Shown here one piece after another: positions 26,129 to 35,954 of a stretch of 48,490 nucleotides of DNA. Each line of letters opens with the position of its first letter. Position 1 is the first letter of the stretch. The stretch is taken from contig JASUSP010000004.1 of NCBI GenBank assembly GCA_030446005.1, positions 1 through 48,490 of the forward strand, given 5' to 3'. This DNA is from Tepidanaerobacteraceae bacterium. Its GTDB lineage: Bacteria > Bacillota > Thermosediminibacteria > Thermosediminibacterales > Thermosediminibacteraceae. Position numbers and translations under genes: made by a program. The notes under the pieces are model-generated. The model did no database searches and was not told where the DNA came from. It saw only the letters and a program-made list of their open reading frames with translations.

Positions 26129-27106
26129 TCACTGAATTTTTCTGCTTTCCTCGTACCTTTCGTAAGCCTTAATTATCTTCTGGACAACCTCGTGGCGCAC
26201 CACATCTTTGTCGGTAAGGTAAATGAATTCGATGCCTTCGATACCCTTTAGAATGAGCTGGACCTCCTCGAGGCCCGAATATACTCCCTTAGGAAGGTCC
26301 ACCTGGGTTACATCACCCGTAATCACCGCTTTAGAACCGAAGCCGAGGCGGGTTAGGAACATTTTCATCTGTTCGGAAGTGGTATTTTGAGCTTCGTCCA
26401 AAATTATAAAGGAATCGTCCAGGGTCCTCCCCCTCATGTAAGCCAAAGGTGCTACCTCTATGATTCCCTTTTCCATATACCGCTGAAAAGTTTCCACCCC
26501 TAATATGTCGTAAAGGGCATCGTAAAGGGGTCTTAAATAAGGATTCACCTTTTCCTGAAGGTCTCCCGGCAAAAATCCCAGTTTCTCCCCAGCTTCAACC
26601 GCCGGCCGCGTGAGAATTATGCGGCTGACTTCCCTTTCCTTCAGCGCCGTAACAGCGAGCGCCATAGCGAGATAGGTTTTACCCGTACCCGCCGGACCGA
26701 TGCAAAATACTATATCGTTTCGCTTCACCGCCTTAACGTACAGTTTTTGACCTATCGTTTTGGGCTTTATCGGCTTTCCACGATGGGTTACGCAAATCAC
26801 ATCGTCGTAAAGGTCTGTAATCTTTTCTTCCTGCCCTTCCTTCGCGAGTTTTGAAAAATACCTGATGTCGGATGAGGTCAAGGAATTTCCTCCCTTTAAA
26901 ACTTTTATCAACTGGAAGAGAAGCTTTTCTACGGCCCCTACATTCTCTTTTTCTCCCAATATAAGGATTTCTCCATTTCTTGTTATTATTCGCACATCAA
27001 ATTCTTTTTCAATGAATTTAATATTTTCATCCCTGCTTCCAAAAAGTTCTACAACGGTCTTTATATTGTCTACGGAAACTTTGGCCTCGGCCAGATTTTT
27101 ACCCAA
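26129..27106 (-). CDS. phoH: PhoH-family ATPase
   Basis: 325 residues, probable RNA-associated P-loop ATPase that works with YbeY (known association, activity not fully defined). Seen: an N-terminal KH-like part, Walker A GPAGTGKTYLAMA near residue 140, the RPAVEAGEKLGFLPGDLQEKV block and Walker B ILDEAQN with the following sensor (TGDVTQVDLP). It starts at a TTG at 27106 with GGAGG eight bases upstream; an out-of-frame ATG lies between. Nineteen bases after yqfD. Confidence 0.96.
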   Translation of the reverse strand: MGKNLAEAKVSVDNIKTVVELFGSRDENIKFIEKEFDVRIITRNGEILILGEKENVGAVEKLLFQLIKVLKGGNSLTSSDIRYFSKLAKEGQEEKITDLYDDVICVTHRGKPIKPKTIGQKLYVKAVKRNDIVFCIGPAGTGKTYLAMALAVTALKEREVSRIILTRPAVEAGEKLGFLPGDLQEKVNPYLRPLYDALYDILGVETFQRYMEKGIIEVAPLAYMRGRTLDDSFIILDEAQNTTSEQMKMFLTRLGFGSKAVITGDVTQVDLPKGVYSGLEEVQLILKGIEGIEFIYLTDKDVVRHEVVQKIIKAYERYEESRKIQ

Positions 27107-27124
27107 TAAAACATCCTCCTTTAT

Positions 27125-28315
27125 TTATTCAATCTCTTTTTCAATTCCAATGTCCTCTATGACTTCTACGGTCAAAGTCCCGACAACAACCTGTTTTTCC
27201 GGATTTAAAGTGAATTCCATCTTTTTCTGAACTATCTGAACGTCCCCGGGAAAATCTTTAAGCTTTTCCGCTAGCCTCTGGCTCGCCTCCTGGGAAGCTC
27301 CCTCCACTCCGAGAAATCGTTTTTCCTCCTTTACTTCCCTGTAAAGAACCGGGTTAAAGGTTACATTTCCGAAAGCTGGAGGAATAATGTATCTTACCTT
27401 CAAATCTTCTTCGACGTAATTGGAGAAGTTCACATCGCCTAGTTGAAGGTATATCTCTCGATTCCCTACCCTAAATTTATACGCTTTTTTGACCCTGCCG
27501 GTATACGACTTTACGGATTCCACCAGAGGCACTTCCACCGATTCTTTATACCACACCCTTGCCTTTACAATTCCCTTTGCCCTTACTAACAACTTTTCTT
27601 CCTCACCGTCTCCTCCTGCTAGGGAGACGCTGCCGGAAATCAGCATATCCCCCTTGCTTACAGTATCTCCCGGCTTTACCACTGCCTCTCCCCTCAAAAG
27701 GAGCACTTCCTCGACTATTCCGTCTTTTGAAGCCACGATGTTGCAGGGAGTATCTTCTTCCACTTCGGGCGGCATTTCCCTTTCTACCAATTCCACTATT
27801 ACCCTGCTGCCCCTTATTTCTATTTCCGCCCAAGATACGTTTTTATAGTTAAGGAGTATTTTATCAAGAAAATACTTTTTGTCAAGCTTGTATTTAAATA
27901 TACCGGGCTTCAGTCCCCATCGTTCTAAATCTCTGATAACCGAGTTTTTTAACGTTTCATTCTGAGTATTTACCTCCACGCTCCATACGATAGACGAGAG
28001 CATGTAAATTGCTGCTACAAAAAATATAATCCCTAATGATAGTACCTTGCGCCTTTTTAATCTATTCAAGGAGAAATATAGACCCCTTTTTTGCAATACA
28101 TAAATCCTGCATCTGGTTTTTCGCGCAAGGGACCGTAGTCTAAAAAATCCGCGAACGCTGACCTTTGCCAAAAGAATATTTTCTTCATGTCGTTTTATAT
28201 CCCACAGATAAATGCCATGAAAGGCCGCTTGATTTATTAGTCTCTCACCGTACTGGCCTACTATTTTTATAATAACATATCCCCGCAAACAATTCCATAA
28301 CTTTATGACCAGCAC
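27125..28315 (-). CDS. yqfD: Sporulation membrane protein YqfD
   Basis: About 396 residues, stage IV sporulation-type YqfD family, sigma-E-dependent in Bacillus. Seen: an N-terminal RGYVIIKIVGQYGERLIN motif, one membrane helix near residues 85-110, and a long beta-rich domain with VIVELVEREMPPEV, then GDTVSKGDMLISG as in lipoyl/barrel-sandwich folds, probably facing the intermembrane space. The frame could open at 28393, but the GTG at 28315 has GGAGGG upstream and begins the family. It follows yqfC after 16 bases. Confidence 0.9.
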   Translation of the reverse strand: MLVIKLWNCLRGYVIIKIVGQYGERLINQAAFHGIYLWDIKRHEENILLAKVSVRGFFRLRSLARKTRCRIYVLQKRGLYFSLNRLKRRKVLSLGIIFFVAAIYMLSSIVWSVEVNTQNETLKNSVIRDLERWGLKPGIFKYKLDKKYFLDKILLNYKNVSWAEIEIRGSRVIVELVEREMPPEVEEDTPCNIVASKDGIVEEVLLLRGEAVVKPGDTVSKGDMLISGSVSLAGGDGEEEKLLVRAKGIVKARVWYKESVEVPLVESVKSYTGRVKKAYKFRVGNREIYLQLGDVNFSNYVEEDLKVRYIIPPAFGNVTFNPVLYREVKEEKRFLGVEGASQEASQRLAEKLKDFPGDVQIVQKKMEFTLNPEKQVVVGTLTVEVIEDIGIEKEIE

Positions 28316-28331
28316 CTTTTTCCCTCCGCGG

Positions 28332-28613
28332 TCATTCTTCAAACTCGACGGCCTTAACTTTCCCCTCCACAAAAATTTCGTCGGCCAACACATATTTTAT
28401 AAAGAGTCCCTCTCCTCTTATGACGAGAATTCCAATGGAAGTATTTATGCAGACCTTTTCCGAAGCGTATTCAATTATCCCTTTGTGATTTTCGATAAAC
28501 ACTCCTATTTTCCCGGTTACCGTAACCCGGGGAAGGTCAAGAACCACATCCTTGGGAAGGTCAAGAACTTCTATAAATTTTGACTTCAGTCCTTCTTTTT
28601 GATTCCTTTTCAT
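28332..28613 (-). CDS. yqfC: Sporulation protein YqfC
   Basis: 93 residues of the YqfC family, found before yqfD in endospore formers; molecular role unknown. Seen: LDLPKDVVLDLPRVTVTGKIGVFIENHKGI, then a strand-rich end (ILVIRGEGLFIKYVLADEIFVEGKV). I start at the ATG at 28613, six bases after AGAAGG, not at the TTG at 28631. No membrane segment. Confidence 0.9.
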   Translation of the reverse strand: MKRNQKEGLKSKFIEVLDLPKDVVLDLPRVTVTGKIGVFIENHKGIIEYASEKVCINTSIGILVIRGEGLFIKYVLADEIFVEGKVKAVEFEE

Positions 28614-28690
28614 AGGCATCCTTCTCAACAATAATTTCTTTTTAAAATTTATTCTTAAAAGATACGTTTAATTACAAATCGAAGCCCGCA

Positions 28691-28725
28691 CAAAAAATAA
28701 ATAACCCGGCTTTTGCCGGGTTATT
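28691..28725 (-). terminator. Intrinsic terminator after yqeY
   Basis: An eleven-pair stem AATAACCCGGC with GCCGGGTTATT around a four-base loop, with a T-rich tail on the minus strand; it overlaps the yqeY stop. It separates rpsU-yqeY from the yqfC series. Confidence 0.85.
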
Positions 28726-29170
28726 GGCTTTGAAGCAGCTTTTTCACTATGGCGTTTACGGCCTTGCCGTCGGCCCTCCCTTTCACCTGCGGAAGAACTG
28801 CTTTCATAACCATCCCTAAATCCTTTAAATCTTTAGCGCCAATTTCCGATATGGTCTTTTTAACTATTTCTTCCAATTCTTCCTCGGTAAGCTGCAGGGG
28901 GAGGTATTCCTGTAAAATTTCAATCTCTCTTTGCAGTTCATCGGCCTTATCACTACGCCCTAATCGTTCGTATTCCTCTTTGGCCTCTTTTCGCTTTTTC
29001 ACTTCTCTTGAGATGACCTCAATTGCCTCGTCATCGTTCAATTCGTGCATGCGGTCTTTTTCCTCTTTTATTATGGCCGCTTTTGCCATCCTTATCACGG
29101 ACAGGCGCTCTTTCTGGCCTTCTTTCAAGGCTTTCTTTAAATCCTCATTCAATTTTTCCTTAATCGACAA
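28721..29170 (-). CDS. yqeY: GatB/YqeY-domain protein
   Basis: 149 residues, all helical. The family resembles the tRNA-binding tail of GatB, but its role is unproven. Seen: MSIKEKLNEDLKKALKEGQK start, LQREIEILQEYLPLQLTEEEL, and the closing GRADGKAVNAIVKKLL. It begins at a TTG at 29170 with GGAGG nine bases upstream, directly behind rpsU as usual in Firmicutes. Confidence 0.93.
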   Translation of the reverse strand: MSIKEKLNEDLKKALKEGQKERLSVIRMAKAAIIKEEKDRMHELNDDEAIEVISREVKKRKEAKEEYERLGRSDKADELQREIEILQEYLPLQLTEEELEEIVKKTISEIGAKDLKDLGMVMKAVLPQVKGRADGKAVNAIVKKLLQSQ

Positions 29171-29192
29171 TGGTCTTTACCTCCTCGAAACC

Positions 29193-29369
29193 TTACCGGT
29201 GTTTTCTCCGGCGTGCCGCTTCGGACTTCTTCTTTCTTCTGACGCTGGGCTTTTCGTAGTGTTCTCTCTTGCGAAGTTCAGAGAGCACACCGGCTTTTTG
29301 GCACATACGCTTGAACCTTTTTATGGCGCTGTCGATGGATTCGTTTTCCCCAACGCGTACTTCTGGCAT
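29193..29369 (-). CDS. rpsU: Small-subunit ribosomal protein S21
   Basis: 58 residues, found by translating the minus strand. It starts [19 protein letters not shown], continues [20 protein letters not shown], and ends in the very basic [13 protein letters not shown], as S21 does. GGGAGGGAG lies upstream of the ATG at 29369. First gene of the rpsU-yqeY pair. Confidence 0.95.
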   Translation of the reverse strand: MPEVRVGENESIDSAIKRFKRMCQKAGVLSELRKREHYEKPSVRRKKKSEAARRRKHR

Positions 29370-29443
29370 CCTCTACTCCCTCCCCCCACGCTTTACTTTC
29401 GATTTAAGAAAAGAAGTTATTGGAATTTGTATTTTTGGCAGCA

Positions 29444-29785
29444 TTAGCCCGGAGGCCAGGTCATAAACCTGCCGCCCAGTAAGTGGAAATGAAGGTGATG
29501 CACGGTTTGCCCTCCATCGTCTCCCGTGTTTACTACCAACCTGAAACCTTTTTTATCTATGTTATTCTCCTTAGCGAGACTTTGCGCTACCTTGACTATC
29601 TTTTTCACTATGTCGCCGTTATTTTCATCAACGTCCATTATGGAACTCAGGTGCTTTTTGGGAATAATAAGGAGATGGATGGGCGCCTGAGGATTTATAT
29701 CCTTGAAAGCGAGTACATCCTCGTCCTCATAAACTACAGTGGCAGGAATCTCCTTTTTGACAATTCTACAGAAAATGCACTCCAC
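29444..29785 (-). CDS. hinT: HIT-family nucleotide hydrolase (HinT-like)
   Basis: 113 residues of the HinT branch, which hydrolyses purine nucleoside phosphoramidates. Seen: CIFC-x-IV at the N-terminus, KDINPQAPIHLLIIPKKH, and the histidine triad HHLHFHLLGG at the end. It starts at a GTG at 29785 with GGAGGTGG upstream. It stands in front of rpsU, behind mtaB, as in other Firmicutes. Confidence 0.94.
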   Translation of the reverse strand: MECIFCRIVKKEIPATVVYEDEDVLAFKDINPQAPIHLLIIPKKHLSSIMDVDENNGDIVKKIVKVAQSLAKENNIDKKGFRLVVNTGDDGGQTVHHLHFHLLGGRFMTWPPG

Positions 29786-29875
29786 CGTTCCACCTCCTTT
29801 TCGCCTTAAAGATATTTAGATATTTAAAGTTTAATGGAATTATTCCACATTCGACCTGGATTTTCCTTCTTCCAC

Positions 29876-31177
29876 TCAAATTTTTTTAATGTTTCCCAGG
29901 ATAAATTCGTCCTCATTTTTGATTAATTCAACTTTAAGAAGCTCATTCCTCAATTCTTCCCCGGAACGCACTCCTACTTTTATATAATTGCCGGTATGGC
30001 CGAAGTATATGTCCCCTTCCCTTTCCTCAAAAAGCACGTCCATCACTTTGCCTACGAACTTTTCTCTGAAATTTCTTTCGAGTTTCTTGCTCAAGATTAT
30101 AAGTTCGCGGCTTCGCTTCTCTTTCAGTTCGGCCGGCACCTGCTCTGGCATTTTTGCTGCTGGAGTCCCCTTCCTCGGAGAAAACTTAAACACGTGGAGC
30201 CGGCTGAATCCTATTTTCTTTATAAATTCCCGGGTTTTTTCAAAATCTTCATCGGTCTCCCCGGGAAAGCCGACTATCACATCGGTGGTGATGGCCACAT
30301 CGGGCATGATCTTTTTTATGAATTGAATCCTCTCCTCGAATTCCGATACGGTGTAGCGCCGGTTCATCAGCTTCAATATTCTGTCGCTGCCGCTCTGCAG
30401 GGGGATATGGAAATGATGGCAGAAATTTTCAACAGCCGCCAATTTTTTTATGAAATCATCGCTCAATTCCATCGCTTCAATGGAACTTAAGCGAATCCTC
30501 TTTATGCCTTCTATTTTCGAAAGTTTTTCTATCACGTCATAAAGGGCACGCCCATTTTCAAAATCCGCACCGTAGAGCCCCAGGTGAATTCCCGTGAGCA
30601 CTATCTCCTTGAAGCCATCTTTTGCTAAGTTTTCAGCTTCCTTCAGGATGCTCTCTATGGGCCTGCTGCGGACCGGTCCTCGCACGTAAGGTATTATGCA
30701 GTAGGAGCAGAACATATTGCACCCTTCCTGGATTTTTAAAAAAGCCCGGGTGCGCTGCCTGTATCCTTTAAAAGCAATTTCCTCGAAGGTCCTAACCTTC
30801 ATAATATCTTCAACATCTACTATTTTGGTCTCGTCTTTTTTTGCCCGCTCCACGAGGTCCACTATCTTGTGGCGGTCTTTCGTACCTACCACCACATCAA
30901 CGCCGGGTATTCGTAAAATTTCGTCCGCGTTCATTTGAGCATAGCATCCTACAACGGCAACCGTGGCACCGGGATTCCTTCTGGTAGCCTGTCTTATTAT
31001 CTGCCTCGACTTCCTCGCTCCCTCGTTAGTAACAGTGCATGTATTGATAACATAGACATCTGCCACGTTATCGAAATCAACCAGTTCATAGCCCCTGTCT
31101 TTAAACAACTCGGCCATGGCATCGGATTCGTACTGGTTGACCTTGCAGCCTAAAGTGTAAAAAGCTACTTTTGGCAT
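29876..31177 (-). CDS. mtaB: tRNA t6A37 methylthiotransferase MtaB
   Basis: 433-residue radical-SAM enzyme that makes ms2t6A at position 37. Seen: N-terminal UPF0004 domain starting FYTLGCKVNQYESDAM with further cysteines (NTCTVTNEG, VVGCYAQ) for one cluster, the radical-SAM CNMFCSYC motif near residue 153 followed by IIPYVRGPVRSR, and a C-terminal TRAM domain. Last gene of the prmA-rsmE-mtaB run. The ribosome site GGAGGTG is 15 bases before the ATG, an unusually long gap. Confidence 0.96.
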   Translation of the reverse strand: MPKVAFYTLGCKVNQYESDAMAELFKDRGYELVDFDNVADVYVINTCTVTNEGARKSRQIIRQATRRNPGATVAVVGCYAQMNADEILRIPGVDVVVGTKDRHKIVDLVERAKKDETKIVDVEDIMKVRTFEEIAFKGYRQRTRAFLKIQEGCNMFCSYCIIPYVRGPVRSRPIESILKEAENLAKDGFKEIVLTGIHLGLYGADFENGRALYDVIEKLSKIEGIKRIRLSSIEAMELSDDFIKKLAAVENFCHHFHIPLQSGSDRILKLMNRRYTVSEFEERIQFIKKIMPDVAITTDVIVGFPGETDEDFEKTREFIKKIGFSRLHVFKFSPRKGTPAAKMPEQVPAELKEKRSRELIILSKKLERNFREKFVGKVMDVLFEEREGDIYFGHTGNYIKVGVRSGEELRNELLKVELIKNEDEFILGNIKKI

Positions 31178-31183
31178 GATGAT

Positions 31184-31942
31184 TTATTCAATCACCTCCC
31201 CAAAATCGCCAAATTCGTACATCAATACGGTGGTGACCGCAAATCCCGCCGTTTCGGTCCTCAAAATCCTCTGCCCCAGGCTAACCGTGACCGCCCCAGA
31301 TTCCCTTGCTTTTTTTATTTCGTCCCCGGAAAAACCTCCTTCGGGCCCGATTAAAACAGCAATTTCCTTAATCTTTGCCGAAATGGAAGACAAAAAGGGC
31401 TTTAAAAAAATCCTTCGCTCTTCTTCCCAGGGCACCAGGGCCAGGGGGTATTTTTTCAAGGCCGCAACGCACTCGTCGAAGTCAACCGGCCCGTGCACTT
31501 TTGGCAGGTCCGGCCTACGGCACTGCTTCGCGGCTTCTTTTACTATTTTTTGCCATCTCTCCGTCCTGCTCTTCATCTTCTTCCTATCCATTTCCACCAC
31601 TGTGCGCTCGGTTATGACCGGGACGAATTCCGCAACCCCGAGTTCGGTATTTTTCTGCAGTATAAAATCGAACTTTTGCCCCTTCGGGATGCCCTGGAAC
31701 AAAGTTATGCGCGGAGCTTTTATCTCAAAATTATTTTTTTCAATTATCTTTACTCTTATTTTTTTGCCGCCAAAAAGCACCTCCACAATTTGAGCCTTAC
31801 ACACCGTGTCCCTGCCGTTGGAAATTTGCAAATCATCGCCTTTTCCCATTCTCAGGACATTCGCTATGTGGTGGGCATCCTCTCCGGTAATCTCTATCAC
31901 GTCATCTAAATTTATATTTTCCTGAACAAAAAAAAGGGGCAT
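31184..31942 (-). CDS. rsmE: 16S rRNA (uracil(1498)-N3)-methyltransferase RsmE
   Basis: 252 residues, SPOUT fold. Seen: an N-terminal PUA-like part ending VLRMGKGDDLQISNG, then the knotted C-terminal domain with LIGPEGGFSGDE and SLGQRILRTETA, which bind SAM. GGTGAGAGG precedes the ATG. It lies ten bases after prmA. Confidence 0.96.
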   Translation of the reverse strand: MPLFFVQENINLDDVIEITGEDAHHIANVLRMGKGDDLQISNGRDTVCKAQIVEVLFGGKKIRVKIIEKNNFEIKAPRITLFQGIPKGQKFDFILQKNTELGVAEFVPVITERTVVEMDRKKMKSRTERWQKIVKEAAKQCRRPDLPKVHGPVDFDECVAALKKYPLALVPWEEERRIFLKPFLSSISAKIKEIAVLIGPEGGFSGDEIKKARESGAVTVSLGQRILRTETAGFAVTTVLMYEFGDFGEVIE

Positions 31943-31952
31943 TGCCTCTCAC

Positions 31953-32894
31953 CTACTTTTCTGCCCTTTGACGCAATCGGGATACGAGCGTTATCCAATC
32001 GCCCTTTTCCATTTCCTCAACCACATCAAAACCCGCATTTTCCAAAGCTCGGCATACAGGCAATTTTTTGTCTTTAATTATTCCGGAACAAATAAAAAAG
32101 CCTCCATCCTTTAGATTTGCTGCTGCATCAGCGGCTAGGTCCACTATCACATCGGCGATTATATTGGCTACTATTATATCTGCCTTAAAGTTTGCCCTCT
32201 TTAAACCTTCTCCCTTTATTACTTCTACCAGCTGCCTTACGCCATTTCTCTCTACATTTTCCTCAGCCACTTTTACAGCCACCTGGTCCTTATCTATAGC
32301 GAGCACCCTTGACGCTCCCAGTTTTGCAGCCGCTATTGAAAGTATCCCGGAACCGCAGCCCACATCTATCACGGTTTGGCCTTCCTTGACATATCTTTCC
32401 AAAAGCTCCAGGCACATAGCGGTTGTCTCGTGCGTTCCCGTCCCGAAGGCCATCCCGGGGTCTAACTCTATCACCACTTCCCCGGCTTTCGGTTCGTAAT
32501 CCAGCCAGGAAGGCTTTATAACCAACCTTTCCCCGATCCGCAATATCTGGTAATAGGCCTTCCACGCGTTGGCCCAGTCGCTCTCTTCTACGAAGGATAC
32601 TTCCATCTCGCCGCTTCCCAGGTCGAGCCCGAACCTGGGAAGCTCGGCAATTCTCCTTCCGATTTCCTGCAAAAGTTCGTTCACTTGCTCGGATTCGGGA
32701 AGGTACCCTGTCACGACGGCCTGCTCGAAGTCAATGCCTTCGGGAATTTCCACGTAATCCCATGTGTCTTCGCGGTTCAACAAATCTTTAGGGTCTTCGA
32801 TGACCACTCCGGCAGCCCCTGCTTCGTAAAAGATATTGGCTATGGATTCTATAGCTTCGGTCGAAGTTTTTACTTTAATTTCTATCCATTTCAT
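31953..32894 (-). CDS. prmA: Ribosomal protein L11 methyltransferase PrmA
   Basis: 313 residues. Trimethylates lysines and the N-terminus of L11. Seen: an N-terminal ferredoxin-like recognition domain, linker, and Rossmann methyltransferase with DPGMAFGTGTHETT, VIDVGCGSGILSIAAAKLG and VANIIADVI (the NPPY-like position). The ATG at 32894 follows AGGAGG by seven bases; an extension to 32915 lacks a site. It directly follows dnaJ. Confidence 0.96.
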   Translation of the reverse strand: MKWIEIKVKTSTEAIESIANIFYEAGAAGVVIEDPKDLLNREDTWDYVEIPEGIDFEQAVVTGYLPESEQVNELLQEIGRRIAELPRFGLDLGSGEMEVSFVEESDWANAWKAYYQILRIGERLVIKPSWLDYEPKAGEVVIELDPGMAFGTGTHETTAMCLELLERYVKEGQTVIDVGCGSGILSIAAAKLGASRVLAIDKDQVAVKVAEENVERNGVRQLVEVIKGEGLKRANFKADIIVANIIADVIVDLAADAAANLKDGGFFICSGIIKDKKLPVCRALENAGFDVVEEMEKGDWITLVSRLRQRAEK

Positions 32895-32911
32895 TTTTTT
32901 CCTCCTGCCTA

Positions 32912-34057
32912 TCAAACGCCGAAGGCGTCTCTCATCTTATCAAAAAAACCTTTGTGCGGCTGTTTTACGTCTTCCCCGCTTATTTCGGCAAACTTTCTCA
33001 ATAATTCCTTTTGCTTTTCACTCAGTTTCTTGGGTATCACCACATTTACCTTTACGTGCAAATCGCCGCGCCCGTAGCCTCTGAGATGGGGCATTCCCTT
33101 GCCCTTTATCCTGAATCTGGTGCCGGGCTGGGTTCCCTCGGGTATCTTTAATTTTACCCGACCGTCAAGGGTAGGTACTTCTATTTCCGCTCCCAGAGCG
33201 GCCTGCACGAACGAAATCGGAGCTTCGTAAATGAGGTCGTCACCTTGCCGTATAAAAAGCCTGTGGGGTTTCACGTGGATAACAACATATAGGTCACCGG
33301 CAGGACCGCCCCTTGCACCCGGTTCGCCTTCACCTGCTAGTCGCAATTTAGAACCGGTGTCTACTCCCGGAGGAATCTTCACCTTTATTTTGCGCGAAGC
33401 CCTTATATTTCCCGTCCCGCGGCATTCAGGGCATGGTTCTTCTATAACAATACCAGTACCCTGACATCTTGTGCAAGTTGTTATGCTTATATATCTTCCA
33501 AAAGGCGTGTTTTGCACCTGCTTCACCTGACCACTTCCACCGCAAACGGGACAGGTCTTTGCACCGGTTCCCGGCTTCGCGCCGGTGCCGCCGCACCTCG
33601 GACACGATTCCGTCCGGTAAAGCTCAATCTCCTTTTCCGCACCCAAAAAAGCTTCTTCCAAAGTTATTTCAAGGTCATACCTAATATCGGCGCCGCGAAC
33701 AGGCCCTTTTTTCCTCGGTTCACCGAAACCTCCGAAAAAGCTATCGAAAATGTCTCCGAAGATGTCCCTTCCGAAATCGAAATCCCCAAAATCGCCAAAG
33801 CCCCCGCCGCCGAAATCCCCTTGAGCGGCATTCGGGTCCACACCTGCATGGCCGAATTTGTCGTACATGGCCCTCTTTTGGGGGTCACTCAATACCTGAT
33901 AAGCCTCATTTATCTCCTTGAACTTTTCTGCGGCATCGGGGCTTTTATTAACATCAGGGTGGTACTGCCGGGCCAGTTTTCTGTAAGCTTTTTTTATCTC
34001 TTCTTCGGTAGCATCTTTCCCCACTCCGAGGATTTCGTAGTAATCCTTCTTGCTCAA
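32912..34057 (-). CDS. dnaJ: Chaperone DnaJ
   Basis: 381 residues. Co-chaperone that delivers clients to DnaK and stimulates its ATPase. Seen: the J domain (residues 4-67) with HPD in YHPDVNKS, a Gly/Phe-rich linker, four zinc repeats ([32 protein letters not shown]), and two beta-sandwich client domains. It starts at a TTG at 34057 with GGAGTG upstream. A terminator-like hairpin separates it from dnaK. Confidence 0.97.
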   Translation of the reverse strand: MSKKDYYEILGVGKDATEEEIKKAYRKLARQYHPDVNKSPDAAEKFKEINEAYQVLSDPQKRAMYDKFGHAGVDPNAAQGDFGGGGFGDFGDFDFGRDIFGDIFDSFFGGFGEPRKKGPVRGADIRYDLEITLEEAFLGAEKEIELYRTESCPRCGGTGAKPGTGAKTCPVCGGSGQVKQVQNTPFGRYISITTCTRCQGTGIVIEEPCPECRGTGNIRASRKIKVKIPPGVDTGSKLRLAGEGEPGARGGPAGDLYVVIHVKPHRLFIRQGDDLIYEAPISFVQAALGAEIEVPTLDGRVKLKIPEGTQPGTRFRIKGKGMPHLRGYGRGDLHVKVNVVIPKKLSEKQKELLRKFAEISGEDVKQPHKGFFDKMRDAFGV

Positions 34058-34072
34058 TAGCTATCACTCCAA

Positions 34073-34103
34073 TAAAAGTCAGCCCGAAAGGGCTGACTTT
34101 TTA
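34073..34103 (-). terminator. Terminator-like hairpin between dnaK and dnaJ
   Basis: AAGTCAGCCC pairs with GGGCTGACTT across GAAA, flanked by A and T runs, directly at the dnaK stop. On the minus strand four T follow. Likely a partial terminator that lowers transcription of dnaJ-prmA-rsmE-mtaB relative to dnaK. Confidence 0.7.
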
Positions 34104-35939
34104 TTTTTGCTCTTTTTTGCCTTCGTCGTTGACGAATCTATAGTCGGCGTCCACCACTTTCTCATCCTTTGTACCTCCTGTGCTATTTCCTGGGTTGCCT
34201 CCGGTTCCCTGAGAGCTGTATAGCCTTGCAGATATATCGTAGAAGGCTTTGGTTAGGTCATCGGTAGCTTTTTTAATTTTTTCCAAATCGTCGCTTTCAA
34301 TGGCCTTCTTGACGTTTTCGATTTCCTTTCTCACCTTTTCGGCTTCTTCCGGTTTTATCTTGTCCTTCAATTCGTTCAACATCTTCTCCGACTGGTAGAT
34401 AAGAGAGTCTGCGTGATTTTTCGCCTCCACTTTTTCCTTCCTCTTCTTGTCTTCTTCCGCATATTTTTCCGCATCTCTTATCATTCTCTGGATTTCCTCT
34501 TCCGTCAAATTAGTTGAAGAGGTTATGGTAATCTTCTGCTCCTTTCCTGTGCCCAAATCTTTCGCCGAAACGTGGACTATGCCGTTGACATCAATCTCAA
34601 ATTTTACCTCAATACGCGGCACTCCCCTCGGAGCCGGCGGTATACCCGTGAGCTGGAACCTGCCCAATGTCACGTTATCTGCAGCCATCGGCCTTTCGCC
34701 CTGCAGCACGTGGATGTCCACCGTCGTCTGGTTATCGGCAGCCGTAGTAAAAATCTGGCTTCTCGACACGGGAATGGTGGTGTTCCTCTCTATAATCTTA
34801 GTAAAGACTCCTCCCAGGGTCTCTATGCCGAGGGAAAGAGGCGTCACGTCAAGGAGAACCACATCTTTAACTTCACCTGCTAGCACGCCTGCTTGAATGG
34901 CAGCTCCCATGGCTACCACCTCATCGGGATTCACGCCCTTGTGCGGCTCTTTTCCTAAAAATTTCCTTATCGCTTCCTGAACCGCCGGTATGCGCGTCGA
35001 ACCGCCCACCAGTATTACCTTGTCTATATCTTCCGGCCTCAATCCGGCGTCTTTCAAAGCCTGCTCGGTGGGCCCTAAGGTGGCTTCTACCAGGTCCCTT
35101 GTAAGTTCCTCGAATTTAGCCCTGGTCAGAGTCATTTCGATATGCTTGGGCCCGCTGGCATCCGCAGTAATGAAGGGAAGGCTTATAGTGGTCTCGAGCA
35201 TGCTGGAAAGCTCTATCTTGGCCTTCTCGGCGGCTTCTTTCAACCGCTGCAGGGCCATGCGGTCTTTCCTGAGGTCAATGCCGTGCTCTTTTAAAAATTC
35301 TTCCGCTATATAATCAATTATCCTTTGGTCGAAGTCGTCGCCTCCAAGCCTGTTGTTACCGCTGGTGGCCTTTACCTCGAATACCCCATCCCCCAGTTCG
35401 AGGATGGATACGTCAAACGTACCGCCGCCCAAGTCGAAAACCAGAATGGTTTGGTCGTTTTCCTTGTCAAGGCCATAGGCCAAGGCAGCGGCTGTCGGTT
35501 CGTTTATTATTCTCAGGACCTCGAGTCCCGCTATTCTTCCAGCGTCTTTCGTAGCCTGACGCTGACTGTCGGTAAAGTAAGCCGGTACAGTTATGACTGC
35601 CTGGGTAACTTTTTCTCCCAGATACGCCTCTGCGTCCTGTTTTATTTTTTGCAGAATCATGGCCGATATTTCCTGGGGGGTGTAAAGCTTGCCATCTATG
35701 TTTACTTTATAATCCGTTCCCATGTGTCTTTTTATCGATATGACGGTTCTTTCGGGATTAAGTATGGCCTGTCTTTTGGCCATCTGCCCTACAAGACGCT
35801 GACCATCTTTTGTGAAAGCTACAACCGAGGGCGTTAGTCTCGAACCCTCTGCATTGGGTATTATAACCGGCTGACCGCCCTCTATGTATGCGGCCACTGA
35901 GTTGGTTGTTCCAAGGTCTATACCAATAATCCTGCCCAT
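34101..35939 (-). CDS. dnaK: Chaperone DnaK (Hsp70)
   Basis: 612 residues. Seen: N-terminal ATPase domain with [14 protein letters not shown], the [14 protein letters not shown] connector, [14 protein letters not shown] and [14 protein letters not shown]; hydrophobic linker [18 protein letters not shown]; substrate-binding sheet; helical lid; and an acidic tail ending without EEVD, as usual in bacteria. GGAGGTGG precedes the ATG. Fourth gene of the CIRCE-controlled operon. Confidence 0.99.
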   Translation of the reverse strand: MGRIIGIDLGTTNSVAAYIEGGQPVIIPNAEGSRLTPSVVAFTKDGQRLVGQMAKRQAILNPERTVISIKRHMGTDYKVNIDGKLYTPQEISAMILQKIKQDAEAYLGEKVTQAVITVPAYFTDSQRQATKDAGRIAGLEVLRIINEPTAAALAYGLDKENDQTILVFDLGGGTFDVSILELGDGVFEVKATSGNNRLGGDDFDQRIIDYIAEEFLKEHGIDLRKDRMALQRLKEAAEKAKIELSSMLETTISLPFITADASGPKHIEMTLTRAKFEELTRDLVEATLGPTEQALKDAGLRPEDIDKVILVGGSTRIPAVQEAIRKFLGKEPHKGVNPDEVVAMGAAIQAGVLAGEVKDVVLLDVTPLSLGIETLGGVFTKIIERNTTIPVSRSQIFTTAADNQTTVDIHVLQGERPMAADNVTLGRFQLTGIPPAPRGVPRIEVKFEIDVNGIVHVSAKDLGTGKEQKITITSSTNLTEEEIQRMIRDAEKYAEEDKKRKEKVEAKNHADSLIYQSEKMLNELKDKIKPEEAEKVRKEIENVKKAIESDDLEKIKKATDDLTKAFYDISARLYSSQGTGGNPGNSTGGTKDEKVVDADYRFVNDEGKKEQK

Positions 35940-35954
35940 TTTACGCCACCTCCG

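Noticed and set aside
27489-27852. Pro/Ser/Leu-rich plus-strand frames opposite yqfD
   Set aside because: Composition is that of an antisense frame of a real gene, and there is no ribosome site.
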